From Polydactylus sextarius (Eukaryota > Chordata > Actinopteri > Polynemidae): a stretch of DNA of 64,000 bases. The stretch is from the NCBI GenBank assembly GCA_016801845.1, contig CM028922.1:10689001-10753000 (forward strand). Reading direction: 5' to 3'. Position 1 is the stretch's first letter. Every line of letters begins with the position of its first letter. This document shows positions 23,750-35,689 of the stretch, one piece after another. Below the pieces are notes generated by a model. The model was not told the origin of the DNA and made no database searches. It saw only the letters and a program-made list of their open reading frames with translations. The position numbers and the translations under genes were made by a program.

Positions 23750-26139
23750 TAATTAATACAGTATTATAAAAGTGTTTTATCTCATTTTGTTTCACTCCTA
23801 CTACACTGAAATCCATAGTATGACTTGTGTTTGTGTGCTGGATATTCACTCATCCAGTGACAAAATGAGCGGGTGCAGAGAGACGCTATATTTACTGCAC
23901 AATATAAATGGCACTGTGGCATTATCAAATCACAGATGCCAGCTGTGAAGCATGGCAGCGTCTTCACTTCCTTTCTTATAACTCAACCAACCAGTATCAG
24001 TATCAAGCCAAAGGATGAGCTGTTATGATGAGAACAACAAGACGACTTGGTGATAATAACGCGATAATTGCATTTGAGAGGGTTCAGCGGAGCTCAGAGT
24101 TTTGAGCGGCTTCCAAAGTCTGCCCTTGTGGTTTTCTTCCATCCTCTCCAGTGGCACGAGTTAAGGAAATGATTCAATCGCAGGGGGCTCATCTCCTGCA
24201 GCTAGAATATCTGCAGCAGATAAAAGGATGTTGCTGCCTTTACTGCCTCCCGCCTGAAGTGTCTAGTGAAACATCAGAGATGGTGCTGACCTGGGCTGTC
24301 CTTTAAACAGTTCAATCCAATTTTTTTCTCTTCTTACCCTCCTATCTACTGTTCATGGTATAGATAGAGCCGCTGTCCTGTGGTCTTTTGTTGATTGTTG
24401 ATACTGAGCTGCCTGTTTGTGTGCTATGCTTTTCCTTTAGCTCCAGTCAGGTCTAAATACTTTACCAGTTGTACACCCTACATGCTGCTACCTCTATTCT
24501 ACTTCTTGTGCCCTTTTTAGTGGTGTTGATGAGATAGCAAAGTCATTTCAATGAGTGCTGCTCTCTCCTTGTGGGCTTAATGAAGATTTCCCTGCCTCTT
24601 TAAATCCTTCTTCCAGGGGTTCACTCTCCCCTCTGTCTCATAATTAAGTCAGTATATGAGCCGTAAAGGCTGAACTCTCCTGAAATAAACCCTGAGAATT
24701 CTTCACCATCTGCTCATTTCCTCTCATTCTCCACAGCGGCCTTCCACAATCATAGCTCTGGCCACCCCTGTTAGACTCCCCTTCCACATATTTACAGGAG
24801 AAAGTACTATATTGATGGTAAAAGGAAAAAGAAAAGCTGCTGTTCATTATGCACATCAAAATCAGGAGACTTATTTCTGAATCTGTCAAAATTAACCTGC
24901 ACTTTTTTTTCTCCATTAAAATCCCAAACCTCTTCACACACTTCTTCTCTCTCACTCTCACACATCTTTATCTGTTTTTATCAGTTCATGCATGAAGGGG
25001 GTAAAGAAAGCAAAGCTGACAAAATGGCCTGTCTGCATAATAGTTGCTATTCATCAATTAATCATAGTATTCATTTCCAACCAGTGAGTACATTGAAGAG
25101 AAATGCAGACAGGCTGGGGACTAGCTAGAGGTGGACTGTTTTATTCAATTGTGTGAATATTAATACCCATCTCTATATGGTATCTATAGTGATCCCTGCA
25201 GTAGTCAGGACTTAACATTGTGATAACTAATTAACCTTAAATTAATGGATCGTTTCACAACTTTTCTTGTCTTTTTCAAAACAATAGTCAGGTCATTTTG
25301 TAATTTTGTGTAGTGGTTGTTCCTGTTCACACTGGTCATTGAAGTTACACTGTGTAGAACTAAAACAGTCCACAGTGGCTCAGGTTCAGCCCCACATACA
25401 TTTAATGTTACCAAAGTAGATCTGAACATGGCCTGAATTACACCAACAGCAAGTATCATCCAAAGTTACTGTCTTTTCAGTGTAAAATCATCTTTGTGTC
25501 AGATAAAATGATGACTGTGGATTTTGTCCCTCGTTACTTCTATTGGCGGCACTCACCATTTAAAGAGTTTTTCTAATGGCCAGTGTGAATTGGAGGAATA
25601 ATTAGAGCAAGAAAAATCTTGCTGTCTGTTTAAGATAGACTTGGAAAAAAAACATTCATTTAATGCTCATGTGCATAAATTATTCATTTGAGCCCTCAAA
25701 TCAACTTGTCTAAATCATTTATTTTTAAATGAGCATACTGAAATTACTTCAGTTCTTTAAATTAATAATTTGTGTGACGAAATAATGATACCAGAATCTG
25801 TGATAAGTAATGCCATTGATAAAACAGTATTGTTTTTAATGGCAGAAGCCTAATATCTCAGTCCAGATCCAATCAGTGCTTTACAATAAGTGATGTGCAG
25901 CCTAGAGCAAGGACTTTTAGTTTATTATAACGTCAGTAACCTCTAAATAAAAATAAAGCTGGATGCTGCAAGTGTCTATCTTGATTCTTGATTGACAAGT
26001 CCAGTGGCAATAATTCACAACATAACAATTGAAAGGCACAAATTAAGTAAGTGGTATACAGGGACAGTAGCATTTAGTATGGCAATAAAACAAGGGGACA
26101 AATACTGAGTAACATCAGTTTATAGGTGAGGATGAAGCA
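22941..26139. other. Non-coding DNA; candidate conserved stretch at 23860-24300
   Basis: No gene recognised. The (AT)n tract at 23706-23747 is listed separately. Bases 23860-24300 are relatively GC-rich, contain little simple sequence and several CpGs, and look like unique, possibly constrained non-coding DNA; this is a texture judgement only. The rest is AT-rich and featureless. Confidence 0.4.
23706..23747. repeat. (AT)21 microsatellite
   Basis: Uninterrupted AT dinucleotide run, self-complementary and likely length-polymorphic. Confidence 0.97.
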
Positions 26140-26790
26140 GCAGGAATGAAGGCCTGCACCTCTGAGTGGTGGACTGCAAAGTGGTGGAGTGTCCCGATTG
26201 GATTGGGGTTGAAGGAGTTTGAGTATCTAGGGGTGTTGTACTCAAGTGAGGATAGCATAGAATTCAAGATAGTTTGGCGTGGCATCAATAGCAAGGCAGG
26301 AATTGTGACAGGGCATGGTAGTGAAGAGGGACCTGAGTGGAAAAACAAATTTATCAAACCACCAGTTGCTCTATGTTCAGACCCACTGCTATGGCAATGA
26401 GTCATGCTACAAAAAAAAGAGAGAGATTTTGGATACAAGTGGCTGAAAAGAGTTTCCTCCACAGTCTGGCTGGGCTCAACCTTAGAGAGCAGGTGAGGAG
26501 CTCAGAGTAGAGCTGCTGCTCCATCATGTTGGAAAGAGCCAGTTGAGGTGGTTTGGGCATTTGATCAGGATGCCTACTGGTTACCTCCTGCTGCAGGTTT
26601 TTCAGGCCTGTCTAACTGGTATAGACCTTGGCATGGTAAGGTAGACCCAGAACACACTGGAGAGATCATATATCTCATATGGCTGTGAAACAGTGGACAG
26701 TGTTGCTGGGCAGCGGGACATTTGGACTACTTTGCTTGATCTGGTGCCTGATCCTCCTAGATAAGCAGCTGAAGATGGATGGATGAAGAA
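26140..26790 (+). pseudogene. RTE/Rex3-like LINE, degraded C-terminal end and 3' tail
   Basis: The plus strand carries a decayed copy of a very common teleost LINE end. One frame gives LKEFEYLGVLYSSED, matching the KEFxYLGVLF block at the end of the reverse transcriptase. Shifted frames give VKRDLSGKTNLS, then a TYGHE-like patch, then sequence corresponding to the Q-LRWFGHL-RMP block (about 26530-26580). The terminus is the usual GATAAGCAGCTGAAGATGGA followed by GATG units (to 26786), the tandem tail expected of Rex3-type elements. There are many frameshifts and stops and the upstream half is missing, so it is inactive. Clade naming rests on remembered motifs. Confidence 0.75.
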
Positions 26791-27589
26791 AATCTATCTG
26801 TCTGAAATACATCACACTGGACCACGGTAACAACAAAGACTAGATGAAAATAAAATAAAATCATTGCATCTTATTATTTTCTCCACTTAAAGCATTCAGT
26901 GCTTACTGTATCTAGATCTGTTTTAGTTCTTTAAGTGCCCCCCCGTAATGATGCACACGCCACACCTCTTGTCTTACTTTATTTAGCAAAATCTATACAC
27001 AGCTACTGCCATAACACATTTGCAGTGTTCATATGACAGTATTTTACTAAGTTGCAAATAAAACTGCACAGAACCGCCTGTATGTAAGTAATTTGGGGCG
27101 ATTGCAGTAATACATTGCAATTTTCAACAATTTTCAGGTGTGCTTAAAGTACACTTTAAGTACACATTAAGTTGTTGTTGTTAAGTACACATTTAAGTTG
27201 TTTGAAATTAGACTAGACTTCAACACTTGAAAATGACTTGAAGGAAACCTACGTATTGATCACAGGGAGAATATCAAAATGTTTTCAGTGCAAAAAAAAA
27301 TTGGCTTAACCTGAAACATTTACACCTCCAAACGAAAAGCATATAACCATTTCTCTGCGATGTGTATAAGAGACAAACTGATTTACCATGTAAATTAAAC
27401 TAGTGGCATCCCTGCAAGATATAATTAAGGTACATGATACCCATATTCCTGCAGTGCAGCAGCTAGCCAACATGCAAAGTGTAAACTGGACTCTTGCAGT
27501 CATCACAGGTTCATAAACTTTCATATTCTTGCATAAATGTTCAGGATCACATATATGTTTTTACCAAGTACCAACCTGAAATATTTTGA
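26791..27589. other. Non-coding DNA with a short tandem-like patch
   Basis: Near 27138-27200 the unit TTAAGTACACATTTAAGTTG occurs in imperfect copies. Nothing else recognised. Confidence 0.5.
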
Positions 27590-28250
27590 TATCATGCTTC
27601 ACTTTTAATGCCTCCATGCCCTCTTTAATGCCTTCATGGTGTTGAAAACTATATCTGAAGGCACATGTTTTTTGGGTTGTCCATTCATCCATTAATCCGA
27701 TCTTGTGAATATGATATCATATCAGTGACTTTACAGCATCCGTTCAATTTTGGCACAAATGTTAACTTGGCCTCCATGACAAATTGATTACACTTTGGTA
27801 GCCAAGGGTTGAACGTCATTGTGACCTCAAAAAAACAATTTGTGTCTTTTTATATTGGATATCTCAAGACCTCCCTTAACTAAACGTCTTCTTATTTCAT
27901 ACAGACATTCAGAGTCAAAGCTGAAGTTATTACATTTTGGTGGTTAGAGGTCAAAGGGCCATATGCTTTTGTACATGTATCAGGGATGTCCACAATGAAT
28001 TTCATGACAATTGGAACAAACCTTCATTTTGACACAATCATGACCTGGTTACCAGTGGTTAAAAACATGTTTTTTGGTCCAGATATTTGGCAGAAAACCT
28101 ACAAGAGGAAATGATCAGATACTGGTAGTCATAGGTCACTGTGACCACCAACATGTGTTTGGCCACAAATCATAAAATTAAGTACCAGTTATCTTACTAA
28201 TTGTCTCGACTGGTTAACGGGTGAATACAAATGTATGGCATTAAATCTGC
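27590..28250 (+). repeat. Unclassified teleost interspersed repeat rich in AGGTCA half-sites (copy 1)
   Basis: The sequence matches in style and order a common fish repeat: phrases such as TGGCACAAATGTTAACTTGG, TGATTACACTTTGGTAGCCA, GTCATTGTGACCTCA and GAGGTCAAAGGGCC recur in the expected order. A related copy lies at 53280-53720. No coding capacity or termini can be defined. It contains a perfect GGTCACTGTGACC palindrome at 28134-28146. Confidence 0.65.
28133..28146. promoter_or_regulatory. Perfect estrogen-response-element palindrome within a repeat
   Basis: AGGTCACTGTGACC matches the consensus GGTCAnnnTGACC exactly. The motif is part of the surrounding interspersed repeat, so its presence is explained by the repeat consensus. 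Whether any nuclear receptor uses this copy cannot be told from sequence. Confidence 0.6.
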
Positions 28251-29270
28251 TTATATTAAGTCTGGCTTTGGTTATGGCTAATTTTAAAAATAATAATAAC
28301 AATAATTATAATAATAATCATCATCTTCACCCAGCTGGCAAGCCCAGCTGTGTTTGCCATAATGCCAACTGCGCCACCCGCAATGCTACTCTGCTTTAAC
28401 ATTCCTCTATATACTTCATTTTCCAAAAATTAAAATCCATAATTATTACAAATTACCATGCACTGATACCATGCCCTTCAAGTCGCTAAAACTGAAATTT
28501 GACAAATTAAATTAGAAATTAGCACAGAAGTGGTCACACATTTTTGGGAGTGCCATGCTATTATGTTTTTTTTTTTTTTTTTAATTTTTTAAATTATTTC
28601 TCCTAACACTTTTATTGTTTGGTTTATTTAGCCCCAGTCAGAGAGGGTGACAAGTGAAAGATGAGTCCTGAGATAGTTGTTTTATATGATTGTCATTTAT
28701 CACCAGCGACCGTGTGTCCAAGTTTGACAGTATTCTGGCTTCAAGCAGTACTTTAACTGCCAGGACATCATTCACAACAGCTTTTTCAATCTCTTGTTTA
28801 CAAACATACTTGTGTGAGTCATATTTACCTGAAACATAATTTCAGAGCGAACAAATACATTTGGCAAGCTGTCTCTCTAAGTGTGTGTGACACAAATCCT
28901 AATAGCTACACAGCAAATAGAGACACTGGAATTAGATGTCTGTCATGATTGGTGTTTAACATAAAGTGTTGTTAGTCATCGGATCGAGGAGGGGAAAAAA
29001 AATGACATTTTTGAGTGCCGATCCATGTTCATCCACAAAGTAAAGTGGAAAAAAAGATGCTGCTCTCTTTCTTTTTTGTTGTCAGAATAAAAAAAAAAAA
29101 ACGAAAATTGAGGACACCTGATGAAAAAAAAAAAAAAAAATGGGCCAATTTAATGTTTTCAAAATTCCTTTGTCCATTTTTCCTTGTTGAGTTGAAGAAA
29201 GAAGAAGGAAAACAAGGTGACATGGAAGTAAAAGTAAAATATATCAAAATAAATGTCTTGAAGTTAGAAT
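28251..29270. other. AT-rich non-coding DNA with homopolymers
   Basis: Contains an AAT-rich patch (28285-28320), a T run near 28565-28582, and A runs near 29090-29102 and 29124-29140. No gene or classified repeat recognised. Confidence 0.5.
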
Positions 29271-29271
29271 G

Positions 29272-29345
29272 ACCGACCGGATGGAGGCGGATGGTCAGCT
29301 GTGACGACCCCTGAAAGGAGCAACAAAAGTAGAAGATCTATGCCA
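29272..29345 (+). repeat. Short fragment of a common fish repeat (GTGACGACCCCTGAAAGGAG type)
   Basis: The stretch resembles the frequent teleost repeat end reading GTGGCGACCCCTxxxGGGAG followed by CAGCCGAAAGAAGAAG; here it is decayed to CAACAAAAGTAGAAGAT. Class unknown to me. Confidence 0.5.
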
Positions 29346-29679
29346 GTGTGAGGAAGTAAGATGATGGATGTTATAATGCTCACTTCCTATAGCTTTGTGA
29401 TTCTATGATTGCTGGTGACAAGTTATATTTATTAAGAATTTTTTCACCCAATTAACACATGAAAGTGCCATTTCCTGCTACCGTTCACTATTTCCAGCTT
29501 TCAATCAGCTGCTCTTTTCCTCTGAAGATCATCTTAAATTGCATGATTAAATCTGAAATGATATAGTTTCTCTATTGTGTTCGGTGCTTTCAGCAGTGAC
29601 TGCTGGATTAAATATCATCACAGAGTGACCATGGTGTGTGTATTTCTGAGGGTATATGCAAGGTTATAATAGCTTTTGA

Positions 29680-29860
29680 TTTTTCATTATAGTTTAGTTT
29701 TATTTCGTTTTGACCTTTTTTTTCCTCTAATTTAGTTAGTTTTATTTAGTTTTCAGAGCAGGTTTGCTAGTTTTAGTTAGTTTTAATTTTTTCAAAATAA
29801 TTTCAGTTCAGTTTTTATTAGTTTTAGTATTTGTTTTTTCATACTTTGGGTTATTTGTCA
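29680..29860. repeat. Degenerate TTTAGTTTTATT-rich repeat
   Basis: Repeated TTAGTTAGTTTTA-like units are interrupted by CAGAGCAGGTTTGC. This matches a low-complexity fish repeat I have seen in that form. No termini visible. Confidence 0.5.
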
Positions 29861-30379
29861 GGTTCAGGATTTAAAAAGATCAGTAAGTATTGTGTAGTAA
29901 AACTCAAAAGATACCATTTTAAAAAGATGCATTCAGTGACTTTTAAACACTTTAAACAGCAATGGTAAACAAGCAATCATGTAATCTCATTTTAATCTGC
30001 TTGGCCACATAAAAAGATAATCAATAGCAATGACAATAAGAGTTTGAGATGCATTTTTTTTTTTGTTATTTTTAACAAATGGATAATAAATCTGTTTGTC
30101 TACTAATGATAAAGATATGAATGATAATGATAAAATTGGCATAAATCCATTAATTTTACCAAATTTGATTATTTATTTAATTATTTATTTATTTATTTAA
30201 AAAAAAAAACATAATTTCATGGATGTATGGATAGAAAGATAGTGTTATTTCCATGTTATATCTGTCCTTCTTCATTCTTGGGAAAATGGAGAAAAAAAAA
30301 GACTTTGACAACACTAAAAGTGGACACTTTGTCATCTGTGTATCATTTCTTCTTTCCATATACACCTGAGCATCCAAAA

Positions 30380-30650
30380 GTAGAAAATTAAACTGAATCT
30401 GAGCAGTGGTCCTTGTGTGGATTTTGAACACCATCTCCCTGTGTCTGCATGACTCCCGTTTCCTCCCACAGTCCAGACATGCAGGTTAAGTTCATGATAT
30501 GATAAAATTGCCTGTAGGTGTAAATGTGAGTGAAATGTGAGTTTGTCTGTATGTATATGAGAGACCAGCGGCCTGTACCCTGCCCTTGCCCACAGTCGGT
30601 GGTGATTTATTCCAGCCTTTCCATGAAAGTTGAATTTGGAAAGAACATAG
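30380..30650 (+). repeat. Abundant teleost interspersed repeat, unclassified
   Basis: Characteristic phrases occur in the expected order: ATCTCCCTGTGTCTGCATG, GTTTCCTCCCACAGTCCAGA, CATGCAGGTTA, GGTGTAAATGTGAGTG, and a decayed form of the GACTGGCGACCTGTCC...TACCCTGCC...TTATTCCAGCC module. It is shared by very many fish loci. The 112-codon minus-strand frame over it is an artefact. I cannot assign it to a transposon class with certainty. Confidence 0.75.
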
Positions 30651-30759
30651 ACCTGATCTGACTCATCCATGGCTTCATTTATTCAGCCTACATGTGTTGG
30701 TTTAGTTCCACATTAACGTGTTAAAACGTAGTCGAAAAAAATATGCCTTAATGTGATGC

Positions 30760-31250
30760 TCTGGAGCCACATAGGTGGTGTTAATCTTCTAGGATCTTAA
30801 GTGTTGTGGTCCATAAAGCCACAGTGACATACAAGCAGTGTGTGCCTCCCCTAGGTGCTGCTCTCAGTGAAGCATCTCACATCAGTTGTGCCCAGGTGAA
30901 ATATATCAATATCTGTGGGCTGATAACCGTTTAAGCCAGTTCGATCTCGCTGTGTCAGGAGCCAATCCCTCACCTTTATTCATCTGGCCGGCCTTCATCT
31001 GCTCCTGTCTGACCTGAGCCATTAATTACCCCGCAGCTTGATCCAAACGCTGGTGACAACACCCAGCAAAGCAACGCCACAATAATAGAAACTGATGAGG
31101 ACTTGCTGGCTGCGCTACTGCGCTGAGTTCTCCCAGGCTAAGTTGTCAGTTGATTTTTTATTTTTCATCATACATCTGAGGTGATGTCTCCCCAGCATCC
31201 CCGCGCTGCTCGGCCCTTACTTGTATATGTTTTGTCAGAAGCAATAGGTT
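30760..31250. other. Candidate conserved non-coding element
   Basis: This is the most convincing unique, high-complexity stretch in the left half. It is GC-richer than its flanks, with homeodomain core TAATTA (31023-31028), two CATCTG E-boxes (30981 and 30996), a GGCCGGCC octamer (30986-30993) and several CpGs, with no simple sequence over about 400 bases. All frames are short, so it is unlikely to be coding. The enhancer suggestion is inference from texture and motifs; no comparison was possible. Confidence 0.3.
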
Positions 31251-34121
31251 CATACTTCCCTTGACATTGTAGCAGATGATGTGCTACGCCATACTTCGTG
31301 TGCGAACACAAACAATGACAAAGCTTTTATCCGTCTTTTCTGAAGAAATTCTGTACTTTGAATCTGCTGAAAATTTATTCAAAGTCATTTTTGTCTTTTC
31401 TTTTTTGTAAAAGATTGAAAAGGGCCCTTTGAGACAAGCGTTTTTTGACGATAACTGTGTAGAAAATGAAATTGGGAAAACTTTTAAAGCGAGTCTAGTG
31501 ATTTAAAACTTTGTCATTTTTGTCTCTGATAGAAACATTTTTTATTTGCCTCAGATTGTAAACAATGGAACCTAGTGGGGATAAGGTTTGGGGGAAATAT
31601 CAAAAAGGGTTTTTTTTAAAAAGGACTAAATTCCTTTGTTAGTAACATCCATCCACATTCTTCTTTTAAGTCGTTCAATTTTATGGTTGTTTCATAAAGA
31701 ATTAACCTCAAAATGTAGGCTGTAGAGAGCAAAAGAAAACAGTGACTAAATCCATATTACAATGATCTGACTTAAGCTGAGCTTAGAAATAGGAATAAAA
31801 TCCTATTTTTAAGACCAAATCATCTTTCACACATGATGACAAAGAGTGTCTTACACTTGTGGGTTAGCTAGTTATGTAAGGATTTGCTGAGTAACTGAAG
31901 AGACGGATAAAAATGAATGGAAAAGTTAAAGATCGATATCATTTTGAGTTTATTTCCAGCCCTGCAATTATTCCTTAAAGCAAAGCTGTGAATAATTTAT
32001 ATTAATTGTAAATTGATCTAAGGTAAGGAATAGGAATAAAACCTGATGATGACAGGAAATCCTTGTCGATTTTGGGTTTTGGGCAAACTCGCAGTTTCTC
32101 AGTTACTCAGTTATAGTCTTGTTTGTGATTATGAATGGTGTCCTCTCTTTCCAAGTGGCTACAATGCCAGGTGCAACAGAGAACAGTGCTGTGTAAAGAC
32201 CGGTAGAGTTAAATTGAAATGTATATTTAGTCAAACAAATATACCTATAAAATGTGATGTGTGAAAGAAAAGAAGATTGGTTGCATTGTAAGGTGTTTTA
32301 CTAATTAGCATGGACATAGAGTAGACCTCAGGCAATCTGCATCAGAAGTTAGTTAATCTAGGTAAGAAGGGTAATGTTTGTAAATGTAAAGTAAATGATA
32401 ATTGTAAAAGCAATCTTTAGTAAGGTTTTATCCGGGTTGTTCTTTATTGCTTTTACTACGCAGGTGGTGGTTTATATTCTACACAGACCCATGTAACAGA
32501 TTTAAAGTTGTTTTTTATGGAAGTAATGAACATACCATATTTGTCGACAGTTTTAGTTTTGTTTTCCTCATTTTGGCATTTCAGCTGGTCCTTCTGTTGT
32601 AGGTTTGGCGAGAATTGTCATGCCTCATTTTCTTTTACCTATCCGTAAACATATACCTATAAGGCTTTGACTATCACACCCAAGTGTTAAAAATAATGTT
32701 TTCAAACAAAGACTTACTTTGCCAACAATATATTTAAATGGCTCCTAAAATAATAATAATACAGAAATGGCAAAAGAAAGGGAAAAGTAACTTTCTTTTG
32801 GTTTGGTTTATACTTTTTTCCACTTCAGTTTGTCACTCCTTCTGATTACTGCTGCCACCCTCGTCAGTCAGAACTGACAGCCCTCATCTAATTGGTGCAC
32901 ACCATTTCCCTTCCCAGAAATTAGCAGCAGAAAACAGTTTCTTGCAATTTAGTAAAGTTTTCTAACTGATATTATGTGATAAAAATAAAGTTATCTTATT
33001 GATCATGTGTTTAAGTTACTTCAAGTTACAGTGTGGTTTTCTGACTTATTTTCCCAATTCCCAATGAAAATACAAGCAGTTCTTGGGTAAAGCCAGACTG
33101 ATGTGATCATATCGGTGAAGAAAAAAAAAAGATTCAACAAAATCAAACCTAACCACAACAGCAGCTGTCAACGTAGACAAATCTTATCCTGATCACAGAG
33201 GACAGTACAACTTCTGGCAACAGGGTGTGTCCAGACTGAAGTGTCTACAAAAGAAAATCTATCATTGTCCCCCAAAAATATATACATTTGAAATAACTGT
33301 TGTGCTGTTGTCCGGCTACATAGATGATTAAGTCTGATCTAGGTTTACAAAGATAAAGTCTAAGATCTTCATGAACTTCTCTAACATTTGGTAGAAACTC
33401 GTAATTTAACACAGTGTGGTCAATTTGTTAGTATCCTGCTTTAGCTGCTAAAGTGCATGCAACCTCTGAATCACAGTTCATGGAAATCTGGTCTTTCACT
33501 TACTTAGCATTCTGTCAAAGACCTTTTGACGTGACACCATTTGATTTACAGTTCTACTGAATACTGAACGGAGGCAGTGCTGACAGCTAGTCATAAATAT
33601 GGATAGTGCACTCAAACCATAATCAAAGGATTAACAAATCATAGATTTTTGTTTTGCTGCTGTCAGTGCACATGCGCACTGTGTATTTGCAAGACGTCAG
33701 TATGTTTATAAATAACTTTCAGTTATCTCCCATTTTTCAGCCAAAGGTGCTCAATATGTTTTTTATCTGCATTTTTGGAAAGCATGTATTTTCCTTTGCA
33801 AACAATCTATAGGGTAAATGGGCCAAGTGAAGTCTCTTCATGAACATTTTCCTGTGTGTCTGAACTAGTTTAACCTTCCCATGAGTCTAGACTTTAGTTG
33901 AACGGTTTTCATTTTTCAAAGAATGAGCTGTTATGTGATAGTCCAAACACACGGCACTAGTGCAGACACTAGAGAGAGAGAGCACAGACGGTGACACATC
34001 CACAGATATCAAAACATGCACGTGTCCACTCTTTTTGTTGAATGCACACTTGCACAGACACAGACATCATAAAGGTGAATAAGCAGCCACCTGTCTTCTC
34101 CACCTCCTTGTTCCCCCACAG
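31251..34121. other. Non-coding DNA, nothing recognised
   Basis: No gene or repeat family seen. One near-palindrome CAGTGCACATGCGCACTG lies at 33664-33681 and resembles an NRF-1 site with one mismatch. Confidence 0.5.
33664..33681. promoter_or_regulatory. NRF-1-like near-palindrome
   Basis: CAGTGCACATGCGCACTG is palindromic except for one mismatched pair and contains TGCACATGCGCA, one base from the NRF-1 consensus. Isolated single motifs of this kind occur by chance; no promoter is evident around it. Confidence 0.2.
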
Positions 34122-34164
34122 ATCTCAGGTAGGAGCCAGCCTCACCGTCCACAGCAGATGGAAG
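34122..34164 (+). other. Short exon-like segment (43 nt) with strong splice signals
   Basis: A long pyrimidine tract (CTTCTCCACCTCCTTGTTCCC) ends in CCACAG at 34121. Forty-three bases later GGAAG is followed by GTAAGC. Two of three frames are open; one gives SQVGASLTVHSRWK. Both splice sites are among the best in the window, but the segment is very short, its length is not a multiple of three, and the peptide matches nothing I know. It could be a microexon, a non-coding RNA exon or a decoy. Confidence 0.25.
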
Positions 34165-35679
34165 GTAAGCTTCCAGAGGCTCAGAGGGTTCCAGAGGGTT
34201 TATAAAAGCACCATGGAACAAAAACAAAGGTCTAGAGATACCTGTGCAAGATCAGATAAAGAAAAAGTAATTTTAAGGCAATAGCTAAAGTAATTTTGGA
34301 AGGCAACAAACCCTATGCAAACTAACCCTAATATATATATATGTATATACCTCATTAAAAAATACCGTTCAGCATCCAGCCTTAAACCCTAAGAAACCTA
34401 ATGTTCCCAAATGAAACACCCCAGGAGCTCATCAGCAATATCATACAGGCCATCACAAAGCAGCTTGAAGCAGACTCTTAAAATTGAATGAAGCAGGCTT
34501 GACAAGACAAGGCATGGAAAAACAGAGCCACAAACATGGTTGAACATGCTTATGAAAGATGTATTGGTAAAAAGAAGAAAATAATGAATTCACCTGTCTG
34601 TTGCCTTGGTGCTTTGCAGCACCGGAGCGAGGGATATTGAGTGCAGATAATAAGAGTGTTTAATGTCTGAATGATAATTGAAAATAGAGAGGGGGGAGGA
34701 GGGGCTATACTTCAGAGTTGGAGGAGCTGCAACTGCAAGACGAAACAAGACGAGTACAACACAAGCCATCAGTCCATCAGACAAGGGCAGTACATGTTGA
34801 TCAGTTCTTCATTGGGGTCTTGAGAGGACTAACAGAAACACTCATGTGGTTTATTAAGAGTAATGGTCATTTTCTGGATTGGAAGAAAAAAAAAAAAAAA
34901 GATTTTTTTTTTTTTTTTTAATTTTAAATTTTTTTATTTGAGTTTGTATATAATCTGATATTTCTGACTCAGAATATTTGCTCATTTCACCAACTTCAGA
35001 CTTCAGTTGTATTGTTGATAACCCAGGAAAATAGTTTTCTTGAATAAACTGTTGTCAAGAAAGCTTCAAATATTGTTGTTCTCCATTTTATTTGATGTGA
35101 ATGAAAAAGGCAAGGGTGACATCCACTAGGTTCACATCAGTTAAACAAAGCAGAACTGTGTGCTTTGTTTTATTATGTTTTGTAATAGTTCATTTAGCTT
35201 TCATCGTGTAATATTACATTTGCTGTGCTCCTTTTTCATAAATTGAATCATGTGTTCGCTAACAGGAGACAAATTGATATAAGAGCATGACTCATGAAAC
35301 AAGTACACAGATTTCCACAGCTTACGTATTCATAAATATCGTATCTCTATCTTTTTTAACCCTCCTGGCCACAAGGGGGCTCAGCCAATTTGGTATTGCA
35401 TGCATACACTAATTTTACATGCATACACTTTATTGTTAGCTTGATCTGTAAGCCCAGTTCACTGTTGACCAATTACAAATCATTTCGGCAATTCAGCATT
35501 CATTCATTTTCCTGTGTAATTTTTCCATAGCGCTGCTGAACCGATGAATAAATAAAATATTATTTATTTAATAGTAATAGTAACTTTGTGGTACCCATAC
35601 TTCCTATGAGCTTCTTTGACATGCCCCTTTGGGAATGTAGAGTAAGCTGTCCAGTGCAGTGAGAAATTCAAAGACCTGT
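34165..35679. other. Non-coding DNA
   Basis: Contains a short TA run (34331-34350) and an A15-GA-T17 tract (34886-34919) able to fold back on itself. No gene recognised. Confidence 0.5.
34886..34919. repeat. A15-GA-T17 fold-back tract
   Basis: A run of 15 A, then GA, then 17 T forms a simple self-complementary stretch. Confidence 0.9.
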
Positions 35680-35689
35680 TCAATGAGGA

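Noticed and set aside
30332..30670. 112-codon minus-strand frame
   Set aside because: It overlies an abundant fish repeat and has no domain.
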